From the NCBI GenBank assembly GCA_902766915.1, contig CACXFN010000142.1, forward strand, positions 1 through 7,576: a stretch of DNA of 7,576 nucleotides, in the 5' to 3' direction. This document shows, piece after piece, positions 1-5,711 of the stretch. How positions within the stretch are numbered: the stretch's first letter is position 1; each line of letters begins with the position of its first letter. The DNA is from an uncultured Eubacteriales bacterium. Its GTDB lineage: Bacteria; Bacillota; Clostridia; Peptostreptococcales; Anaerovoracaceae. Made by a program: the position numbers and the translations under genes. Under the pieces are notes generated by a model. That model was not told the DNA's origin, searched no databases, and saw only the letters and a program-made list of their open reading frames with translations.

Positions 1-772
1 AAGGATGATTCAAATGGCTCATATGAACTCTAATCTGATGAGTTCTACCTGTTAAAAGCTTAACCTCAATCAGAGTATAGGTTACGGGATTAACAGTTGA
101 AGAATCAGAAATTACGTCAATCACTCTAAATAGAGTTTTGGATGGATAACCCTGGTCTGAATTCAAAACAACTTCCCTGGTGATTTTTCCTTCAGCCGGT
201 TTTCCAATAGGAAGATCTATTAGAGTCCAATCATCGTTTTGTGATTGATTATTAATTTCACCTGAAACCAAGGCATAATATTTTTTTTCAGTGAGGCCAC
301 GGTCCATCTGTTTAATAATCTCAGACTGAGCAAAGGAATTCTTTCCGATAATCAATACACCGCTGGTATCCATATCCAATCGATTGATGAATCTAATCTT
401 AAAACTTTGATTTGTATCAATCATATACTTGGTTATGGCATTGGCCATGGTGTGATTAGGATGTCCCTTAGTTGGATGACATGTGACACCGGGTTGTTTG
501 TTTATAACTAAAATATCCTCATCCTCGTAGATGACTGAAACAGGAATATCTTCAGGTTCAAAATGGCTTCTTTCATCAGGGATAGAAACTGTAACCCTAT
601 CACCTTCCTCTGCAGTATAATAACCGGGAACTTTTTTCCCATTTAGCGTCAAAAGATCCTGATACTTGATTTTAGTCATGAGCCTGGAAGAAAAATGATA
701 TTTTCCTTTAATTACTTTTTTTAGGGGAATGCCGGCTTCATCTGCCGAAACGATAAAACTGAATTTTTCCAT
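1..772 (-). CDS. RluA/RluD-family RNA pseudouridine synthase, 3' end outside the window
   Basis: This gene converts specific uridines of rRNA or tRNA to pseudouridine in the cytoplasm; which uridines cannot be told from the sequence. Translating the minus strand from the ATG at 772 gives 257 open codons up to the window edge, against roughly 300 to 325 for complete family members. Residues 13 to 65 resemble an S4 RNA-binding domain (NGKKVPG, then EEGDRV). The catalytic domain begins near residue 80 with IYEDEDILVINKQPGV. The catalytic motif NRLDMDTSG lies at 130 to 138, with D133 as the catalytic aspartate, and GRTHQIRVH lies at 242 to 250. Asn replaces the first His of the textbook HRLD motif, as in many Firmicutes members. 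The start abuts the nadK stop (TAAATG) and has no strong ribosome binding site, so translation is probably coupled to nadK. Bacillus subtilis has a similar nadK and RluD-like pairing. Family membership is secure; the exact paralogue is not. Confidence 0.9.
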   Translation of the reverse strand, partial: MEKFSFIVSADEAGIPLKKVIKGKYHFSSRLMTKIKYQDLLTLNGKKVPGYYTAEEGDRVTVSIPDERSHFEPEDIPVSVIYEDEDILVINKQPGVTCHPTKGHPNHTMANAITKYMIDTNQSFKIRFINRLDMDTSGVLIIGKNSFAQSEIIKQMDRGLTEKKYYALVSGEINNQSQNDDWTLIDLPIGKPAEGKITREVVLNSDQGYPSKTLFRVIDVISDSSTVNPVTYTLIEVKLLTGRTHQIRVHMSHLNHP

Positions 773-1639
773 TTATATAAACTTGCTCTTAACCTTTGCC
801 CAGAAATCATAGGATTCAAAGCGCATTAGACGAACTTCAACTTCAGATAGCATTACATTGATTTCATCCAAAGTATCGAAGGTCATCCCAAATCCATCGT
901 ATGCAATTGCCATGCGACCTTTGCTTCCGCCATTGTCAGGAATTATACCGAGGCCTAAATCCGGGGGAAGAAGGAGCGGTGAAGTGAGAGATCTATAGGC
1001 GGTGGTATTCATGGGAGCAATAGGGGTAACCTGTATTAGTTTTAGACGAGGATCAACCAGACTTCCACCAAGGGAATAGTTATATGCGGTTGAACCTGCA
1101 GGTGTTGAAATCAAGATACCATCGCCGCTAAACTTTTCTATAAACTTATCACCGATGGAAATATTCAGGTGAACGGAATAATTCTCTTCGCATTTCACTA
1201 TGAATTCGTTTAAACCGGTGAATTCCTCTGTAATTCCATCGTGAGTAACAAGCGCTCTAACCGTTTGCATAGTCTGAAGTGTATAACGGTTGTTTTTATA
1301 ATTTTCTATCAATAAATCTAATTGATCAGGCATTATTTCCTGGAAAAATCCCAAATGTCCAGTATTTACACCGATAAAAGGCACATCGGGGAAATTGAAA
1401 TAGTGAACAGCACCTAAAAATGTGCCGTCGCCTCCAACACAAACGATAAGCTGGTATTTTTCGGATAGAGCTCTGGATTCTTCCTTGGAATATAAACTTA
1501 GGCTTGTTTTCTTATTATCCGTAAAATCCGTTTCCACCAAGTATCCCGATTCCTTGAATTTCTGCGATAGAGTATGGGCAACTTCCACGGAATTTGTTGT
1601 ATCACTGCTATAGATAAGTATATTTTTTGTGTTATCCAT
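773..1639 (-). CDS. nadK: NAD kinase
   Basis: NAD kinase phosphorylates NAD to NADP in the cytoplasm, using ATP or polyphosphate, and so controls the NADPH supply for biosynthesis. The protein has 288 residues, normal for bacterial NadK. The diagnostic GGDGT motif is at 69 to 73, followed by GVNTGHLGF at 90 to 98 and the NE pair at 144 to 145. The NAD-binding stretch GDGILISTPAGSTAY runs from 172 to 186, followed by the glycine-rich SLGGSLVDP and the conserved TPIAP at 205 to 209. No key residue is missing. The ATG at 1639 is supported by AGGGAG four bases upstream, slightly close but workable. It is the first gene of the minus-strand transcript; the pseudouridine synthase gene starts on the base after its stop. 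A candidate promoter lies in the divergent region at 1675 to 1704. Confidence 0.97.
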   Translation of the reverse strand: MDNTKNILIYSSDTTNSVEVAHTLSQKFKESGYLVETDFTDNKKTSLSLYSKEESRALSEKYQLIVCVGGDGTFLGAVHYFNFPDVPFIGVNTGHLGFFQEIMPDQLDLLIENYKNNRYTLQTMQTVRALVTHDGITEEFTGLNEFIVKCEENYSVHLNISIGDKFIEKFSGDGILISTPAGSTAYNYSLGGSLVDPRLKLIQVTPIAPMNTTAYRSLTSPLLLPPDLGLGIIPDNGGSKGRMAIAYDGFGMTFDTLDEINVMLSEVEVRLMRFESYDFWAKVKSKFI

Positions 1640-1745
1640 TTTTCTCCCTAAATATTTCTCTTATATTTTTCTATCTTATAATGTATAATAAATGGGCGTA
1701 TGAACGTAATTATTATAACATATATTAATATACAAGAGGAATACC
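1640..1745. promoter_or_regulatory. Divergent AT-rich control region between nadK and murI
   Basis: This 106-base gap is the only place where promoters for both arms can sit close to their first genes. For nadK (minus strand) the best candidate is TTCATA (1704 to 1699), an 18-base spacer and TATAAG (1680 to 1675), which predicts a leader of about 29 bases. For murI (plus strand) there are two consensus TATAAT boxes seven bases apart, at 1677 to 1682 and 1684 to 1689, but no good -35 box for either; the leader would be about 50 bases. The candidate -10 elements of the two strands overlap. A perfect 12-base palindrome lies at 1721 to 1732. AT-rich DNA throws up -10 boxes by chance, so the individual elements are inferred; only the divergent layout is certain. 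Confidence 0.5.
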
Positions 1746-2561
1746 ATGGATAATAGACCAATTGGAATATTCGATTCAGGAATAGGGGGATTAACCAGCA
1801 TTCCATATCTCCTGCGTAAGCTGCCAAATGAAAGAATCATCTTCTTTGGTGATACCGCCAGAACTCCTTATGGTTCCAAATCCGTAGAGACCATAAGGCA
1901 ATTCACTCTTCAAATCGGTGAATTCATGAAGAAGAATGATGTAAAGATGATGCTTGTTGCGTGTAATACAATTAGTGCAACCAGCCTTGATTTACTAAAG
2001 GAGACATACCCGGATATACCTGTAATTGGAACCATTTCACCCACGTCCAGAGTAATAGCAAACAAATGCAACGGCATGGATAGAATCGGAATTCTTGCAA
2101 CCAAGGCAACTGTGGATAGCGGGGTATATATAAATAAAATAAAAGAAAAGAACTATCAGCTGAAGAACATATTTGCAAAAGCCTGTCCGGCTCTGGTGCC
2201 TTTGATAGAAGAAGGGATAATAGAGCATGAAATTATGGACCTTACCCTTAGATATTATCTGGATGACTTTATAAACGAAAATTCCATTGATACCCTGGTA
2301 TTGGCCTGCACTCACTATCCTCTGATAAAAAATAATTTACAGAGACTCTATCCTGATGTGAGTATAATCAGTTCATCCAAGGAGGTTGCAATAGCTGCAC
2401 AAATGGAATTAGAGGACAGAGATATGTTTGCTAATAAACCTGAAAGGGAGAATTATTTCTACGCCAGTGACCTTTCAGACAATTTCGTCAGAATGATCGA
2501 ATTGATTCTGGGTAAAGATCAAAAAGAACTAAATATACAGTTTCAGAATTTGGATATATAG
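1746..2561 (+). CDS. murI: Glutamate racemase
   Basis: Glutamate racemase interconverts L- and D-glutamate without cofactor and supplies the D-glutamate of peptidoglycan precursors. The protein has 271 residues, typical for MurI. The N-terminal motif IGIFDSGIGGLT (6 to 17) supplies Asp10 and Ser11. The two catalytic cysteines are C73 in VACNTISA and C188 in LACTHYPL, with H190 beside the second. PYGSKS (41 to 46) and CPALVPLIEEG (147 to 157) are further family signatures. The enzyme therefore looks intact. The ATG at 1746 is preceded by AGAGGA at 1735 to 1740 with five bases of spacing. It is the first gene of the plus-strand cluster, and the next gene starts nine bases after its stop. The related aspartate racemase family is less likely given the full MurI motif set. 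Confidence 0.97.
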   Translation: MDNRPIGIFDSGIGGLTSIPYLLRKLPNERIIFFGDTARTPYGSKSVETIRQFTLQIGEFMKKNDVKMMLVACNTISATSLDLLKETYPDIPVIGTISPTSRVIANKCNGMDRIGILATKATVDSGVYINKIKEKNYQLKNIFAKACPALVPLIEEGIIEHEIMDLTLRYYLDDFINENSIDTLVLACTHYPLIKNNLQRLYPDVSIISSSKEVAIAAQMELEDRDMFANKPERENYFYASDLSDNFVRMIELILGKDQKELNIQFQNLDI

Positions 2562-2570
2562 GTTTAAGGG
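2560..2570 (+). promoter_or_regulatory. Unusual ribosome binding site for the 194-residue protein
   Basis: The murI stop TAG runs into AGG at 2560 to 2562, eight bases before the ATG at 2571. A longer purine match, AAGGG at 2566 to 2570, touches the start codon with no spacer at all. An in-frame TAA at 2565 to 2567 rules out any earlier start in this frame. Either the weaker AGG at normal spacing is used, or ribosomes reinitiate after finishing murI. Coupling to murI is an inference from this layout. Confidence 0.4.
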
Positions 2571-3155
2571 ATGGAAAAAAATTTAACTAAGGATGAACTG
2601 CTGGAACTCCTGGATATTGAACATGGTTCCGAGTTCACATATTATGAGAATATTGCCGAACTATTGGAGTCTGAGAAGGAAATAGGTCCTGACGCCATTT
2701 TTGAGGTGCTTCAAGATGCAGACATGGACACCTTTGCGGAAATAGTTGAAAGCTATTTCTACGATATTATGGAAAAAATGCCGGATAATGACGTAGATAT
2801 TTATAATATCTTTGAATCCGTTAAGCGGAATTTTGTTGCCTTGGCTGTGGCATCTAAGGAATCAAAGAGTGGCGAATACTACGACGAGAACCTTCAGAAT
2901 CCTTTAATCAAATTATGTGAAGAACTGGATGGATTCCATAAATATTACGCTCTTTCGGATAATTGTGTTGTAACGGATAGATCAACGGGAGTATCCCGGG
3001 TTATTTCCCTAAGAGATGCCATCAGCGATAACAGATTAGCCATTATGGACAATAAGGAATACGACTTTGATTTGGATGGTGCAAAGGATTATATAATCGA
3101 GGAATTTATAATGGGATTAAGTGACCTCTACGATGGTGAGGATTATAATGAATAA
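2571..3155 (+). CDS. Acidic protein of unknown function, operon member
   Basis: I do not recognise this 194-residue protein. It has no signal peptide, membrane segment or familiar catalytic motif, so it is probably cytosolic. It is strongly acidic, with Asp and Glu throughout. Residues 1 to about 120 look mostly helical (for example ENIAELLE, DTFAEIVESYFYDIMEKM and SVKRNFVALAVASKE). Residues 125 to 194 look mixed: a strand-like NCVVTDRSTGVSRVISLRDAI, then a DFDLDGAKDYIIEEFIMGL helix and an acidic tail. There are only two cysteines, C116 and C132, and no metal-binding pattern. It lies nine bases after murI and overlaps the metallohydrolase gene by eight bases, so its product is likely made together with that enzyme. 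Codon use resembles its neighbours, which argues against recent transfer. It is a real gene by position and length; any function is open. Confidence 0.85.
   Translation: MEKNLTKDELLELLDIEHGSEFTYYENIAELLESEKEIGPDAIFEVLQDADMDTFAEIVESYFYDIMEKMPDNDVDIYNIFESVKRNFVALAVASKESKSGEYYDENLQNPLIKLCEELDGFHKYYALSDNCVVTDRSTGVSRVISLRDAISDNRLAIMDNKEYDFDLDGAKDYIIEEFIMGLSDLYDGEDYNE
3135..3141 (+). promoter_or_regulatory. Ribosome binding site that fixes the start of the metallohydrolase gene
   Basis: GGTGAGG lies six bases before the ATG at 3148, inside the last codons of the upstream gene. The frame is also open from a GTG at 3121, but that start has no comparable site and would lengthen the overlap to 35 bases. 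The ATG at 3148 is therefore preferred. Confidence 0.65.
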
Positions 3156-4155
3156 GAGCGATACGGACATTAAGCAAAAACACGATGATTCCCTTGGTGA
3201 ATCATTGGGAGACACAGGAGAAAAGCTTCACAGATTTGAGTTTCCTGAGGATATCTATAGGGTTACTGCAGGAAAAGGAGGGGAAAGCCTCCTAATAGAC
3301 GGAGGTAGTGAAATTGCCATCTATGACTGTGGCATGGCCTATTGTCATGAAGGCTTAATAAAAAATATAGAGAGTAAGCTGACAGAATTGGGGCATGACA
3401 ATTTAGATAAAATCATTTTGTCTCATTCTCACTACGACCATATGGGAGCCTTGCCCTATTTATTGCATAAATGGCCTGAAGCGAAAGTAGTAGGTGGCGC
3501 TAAGCTCCAGAAGGTTTTTTCAAGTGATAGAGCAAGGGCTACCATGAAGCGATTGGGAGAGGCCGCCAGGGATAAATATCTTCCGGAGGAAGCATCCAAA
3601 CCCATGGATGAAAGAATGGAGATTCTGGTTGATGGTCTTAGGGTGGATAGAACCATAGCTGATGGTGACTTAATTAAAGTTGGAAAATACGAACTTCTGG
3701 CCATTCAAACCCCTGGACATACTGATTGTTCATTTTCATATATGATTCAAGGGAATAAAATATTATTTGCTTCTGAAAGTGTTGGAGTTTTGGAAAATGA
3801 ACATCATATACATACATCTATGTTGAAAAGCTATGAAGGAACTATTGAGTCCGCTATAAAATGTAAATCATTAAAACCTGAAGTCATCATTAGCAGTCAT
3901 TATGGTGTAGTTCCAGAGAATACTAAGGATGGGTATTTTGATTTATATATAGAGGCTGCCAATAAGGAAAAGGATTTTATCCTTGATAGATATGATGAGG
4001 GACTTGAACTTAATGAAATATATGATAAATATGAGGATGAGTATTTCAGTCTATCCAGGGTAGGGGCGCAGCCTGTAGAAGCATTTAAAGAAAACGCCTA
4101 TATAACCATAAAACTTATTATAAGAGAGTTTAGAGATTCAGAATATGGAAAATAA
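3148..4155 (+). CDS. Metallo-beta-lactamase-fold metal-dependent hydrolase
   Basis: This is a cytosolic hydrolase of the metallo-beta-lactamase superfamily, probably binding two metal ions; its substrate is unknown. The protein has 335 residues. Numbered from the ATG at 3148, the metal motif HSHYDH is at 93 to 98 (His93, His95, Asp97, His98), TPGH gives His191, and ISSHYG gives His251. The position that usually bears the bridging Asp (as in LFTGD) reads LFASESVG, so Glu210 or a serine stands there. A helical insert lies at about 120 to 165 and a helical C-terminal extension at about 270 to 335. Roughly 30 polar residues precede the fold. The gene overlaps the upstream unknown gene by eight bases and dut by eleven, the marks of a tight operon. 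Glyoxalase II, RNase J and beta-lactamase functions are not specifically supported. Confidence 0.9.
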   Translation: MNKSDTDIKQKHDDSLGESLGDTGEKLHRFEFPEDIYRVTAGKGGESLLIDGGSEIAIYDCGMAYCHEGLIKNIESKLTELGHDNLDKIILSHSHYDHMGALPYLLHKWPEAKVVGGAKLQKVFSSDRARATMKRLGEAARDKYLPEEASKPMDERMEILVDGLRVDRTIADGDLIKVGKYELLAIQTPGHTDCSFSYMIQGNKILFASESVGVLENEHHIHTSMLKSYEGTIESAIKCKSLKPEVIISSHYGVVPENTKDGYFDLYIEAANKEKDFILDRYDEGLELNEIYDKYEDEYFSLSRVGAQPVEAFKENAYITIKLIIREFRDSEYGK

Positions 4156-4600
4156 TATAATGAATATAAAAATAGTATCCAAGTCCGGTAGAATCCCGGA
4201 ATATGCCACAGAAGGATCGGCAGGATTTGATCTTCCTGCTTATTTACCTGATGGAGATTATTTATTAAAAGCAGGGGAAAGAGCCCTGATTCCAACAGGT
4301 TTTTTTGTAGAATTACCACCGGGATATGAGGCTCAGGTTAGGGCACGTTCAGGTCTTTCTATTAAACATGGTATTGGTCTTGTTAATGGTATTGGAACGG
4401 TGGATCCTGACTATAGAGGTGAGTGGAATGTTCCCTTGATTAACTGGAGTAAGGAAGATTATCTTATAAAGGATGGGGAAAGGATTGCACAGGTTGTTAT
4501 TTCTAAGTTTGAACAGGTCGGCTTTGAAATAGTTTTGGATATTAGTGAAATATCTGAGACTGAGAGAGGTGCCGGTGGTTTTGGTCACACAGGAAAATAA
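4145..4600 (+). CDS. dut: dUTP diphosphatase (dUTPase)
   Basis: dUTPase cleaves dUTP to dUMP and diphosphate, keeping uracil out of DNA and providing dUMP for thymidylate synthesis. The 151-residue product carries all five motifs of the homotrimeric family: GSAGFDL (24 to 30), ARSGLS (67 to 72), GTVDPDYRGEW (84 to 94, with catalytic Asp87), DGERIAQVVI (110 to 119) and the glycine-rich ERGAGGFGHTGK (140 to 151). His replaces the more usual Ser in the last motif, a known variation that should not abolish activity. Two starts are possible: the ATG at 4145 overlaps the previous gene by eleven bases, and the ATG at 4160 gives 146 residues and falls four bases after that gene's stop. Both have weak purine sites about nine bases upstream. 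dgt follows three bases after the stop. Confidence 0.96.
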   Translation: MENNIMNIKIVSKSGRIPEYATEGSAGFDLPAYLPDGDYLLKAGERALIPTGFFVELPPGYEAQVRARSGLSIKHGIGLVNGIGTVDPDYRGEWNVPLINWSKEDYLIKDGERIAQVVISKFEQVGFEIVLDISEISETERGAGGFGHTGK

Positions 4601-4603
4601 GTT

Positions 4604-5602
4604 ATGTTATTTAGAGAAGATTTAGAAAAAAAAGAAGAATATTTGGCTGGTGGAGCCGCTAAATCTGCTAGATCGAAGGGCCGAAGGAAGGAAGAAACCC
4701 CTTGTAATTATAGGACAGAGTTTCAGAGAGATAGAGACCGAATTATACATGCAAAATCATTTCGTAGATTAATGCATAAAACCCAAGTATTTCTGGCGCC
4801 GGAAGGGGACCATTTTAGAACCAGACTTACACATACATTAGAAGTTAGCCAGATTTCCAGGACAGTTTGTCGTATACTAAATTTGAATGAGGATTTAACT
4901 GAGGCAATTGCCTTAGGGCATGATCTGGGACATACGCCCTTTGGACATACCGGTGAATCTGTATTAAACCAAATACATCCCGGTGGATTTCATCATAATG
5001 AGCAAAGTCTTAGAGTTGTTGAGGTTTTAGAGGACAGTGCCGATAGAGTGGGGATGAATCTTACCTATGAGGTTAGGGATGGAATACTAAACCATTCAGG
5101 AAAGGGATTTCCAAGTACCTTAGAGGGCGAAATTGTCAGGCTTTGCGATAGAGTTGCGTATATCAATCACGATATTGATGACGCTATTAGAAGCGGTGTG
5201 ATTACATTGAAAGACCTGCCGAAGGAAGCCATAGATCTTTTCGGCGATCGCCATAGCATCAGGATTAATAGCATGATTGAGAATATCGTGGAAACAAGCG
5301 ATGGCAAGGGGTTTGTGAGAATGGATGATGAACATTGGGAATCACTTTTGCAGCTCAGAAAGTATATGTTTGAAAACGTATACTATAGTTCTAAGGTTAA
5401 AAAACAGGAAGATGTCCTAATGGTAGAAACTATTATTCGTGAGCTCTATGAATACTTCGTTAAGAATCCCGATAAACTCCCTGCTGATAAACAAGGCTTC
5501 CTTGAAAGAGACGATATAAATACTGTGGTAAAGGATTATATAGCAGGTATGACAGATCGGTATGCCATTACCACTTATAGAAAGTTTATTTCAAAAGAGT
5601 AG
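4604..5602 (+). CDS. dgt: dGTPase-like HD-domain deoxynucleoside triphosphate triphosphohydrolase
   Basis: Enzymes of this family remove triphosphate from dGTP or other dNTPs, giving the deoxynucleoside, and so lower or balance DNA precursor pools. The product has 332 residues, the size of the shorter Gram-positive type rather than the longer E. coli Dgt of about 500. The HD metal site is complete: His77 in RLTHTLEV, His106 and Asp107 in GHDLGHTPFGH, and Asp182 in LCDRVAYINHDIDDA. The nucleotide-binding NYRTEFQRDRDRI (35 to 47), KSFRRLMHKTQVF (51 to 63) and FHHNEQSLRVV (129 to 139) are also typical. AGGA at 4591 to 4594, nine bases before the ATG at 4604, supports the start. It follows dut by three bases and lies upstream of dnaG, an order known in clostridia. 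The exact dNTP preferred cannot be read from the sequence. Confidence 0.94.
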   Translation: MLFREDLEKKEEYLAGGAAKSARSKGRRKEETPCNYRTEFQRDRDRIIHAKSFRRLMHKTQVFLAPEGDHFRTRLTHTLEVSQISRTVCRILNLNEDLTEAIALGHDLGHTPFGHTGESVLNQIHPGGFHHNEQSLRVVEVLEDSADRVGMNLTYEVRDGILNHSGKGFPSTLEGEIVRLCDRVAYINHDIDDAIRSGVITLKDLPKEAIDLFGDRHSIRINSMIENIVETSDGKGFVRMDDEHWESLLQLRKYMFENVYYSSKVKKQEDVLMVETIIRELYEYFVKNPDKLPADKQGFLERDDINTVVKDYIAGMTDRYAITTYRKFISKE

Positions 5603-5653
5603 TAAGGGCCAAATAAAAATAATTCAAATGAGAAATATGGATTTTTCTTTAAT

Positions 5654-5677
5654 AAAAAAAGGAAATCCTTATTTTTT
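5654..5677 (+). terminator. Weak hairpin with T run in the dgt to dnaG gap
   Basis: AAGG (5659 to 5662) pairs with CCTT (5667 to 5670) around an AAAT loop. After one A/A mismatch, four more A-T pairs extend the stem, and six T residues end the element. Only two G-C pairs hold it together, so full termination is unlikely. It might act as a weak attenuator, or be chance in AT-rich DNA. Confidence 0.22.
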
Positions 5678-5704
5678 GCAGAATATATTTAATGGGAGTA
5701 TAAA
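5676..5704 (+). promoter_or_regulatory. Possible internal promoter before dnaG
   Basis: TTGCAG (5676 to 5681) and TATAAA (5699 to 5704) are separated by exactly 17 bases. The -10 box matches consensus at five of six positions; the -35 box matches at only three. The predicted transcript would begin near 5711, directly at the dnaG ATG, which would make it leaderless or nearly so. This is a weak candidate based on spacing alone. Confidence 0.2.
5694..5698 (+). promoter_or_regulatory. Distant ribosome binding site for dnaG
   Basis: GGGAG is the best purine match upstream of the preferred dnaG ATG at 5712, but it lies 13 bases away, longer than the 5 to 9 seen at other genes here. Earlier in-frame ATGs at 5628 and 5637 have no better site. 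Similarity of the protein N terminus to other primases decides the start more than this site does. Confidence 0.35.
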
Positions 5705-5711
5705 TCAAAAT

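Noticed and set aside
365..385. Asn in place of the first His of the HRLD motif in the pseudouridine synthase
   Set aside because: The catalytic Asp133 is intact, and NRLD is common in Firmicutes members of this family, so it is not a sign of an inactive enzyme.
1422..1613. Plus-strand open frame of 63 codons within nadK
   Set aside because: It lies opposite the conserved GGDGT region of nadK and has no convincing ribosome binding site.
1910..2315. Several overlapping minus-strand open frames within murI
   Set aside because: They lie opposite well-conserved racemase sequence, overlap one another, and have unlikely composition.
3121..3147. GTG start for the metallohydrolase gene at 3121
   Set aside because: It overlaps the previous gene by 35 bases and lacks a comparable ribosome binding site, whereas the ATG at 3148 has GGTGAGG six bases upstream.
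4583..4597. His for Ser in the last dUTPase motif
   Set aside because: GGFGHTG occurs as a natural variant in active dUTPases, so I do not treat it as a defect.
5562..5711. Extended dnaG start inside dgt, adding 50 residues
   Set aside because: The extra residues do not resemble a primase N terminus and overlap dgt by 41 bases. Starting at 5712 gives the usual primase beginning and a normal length of 609.
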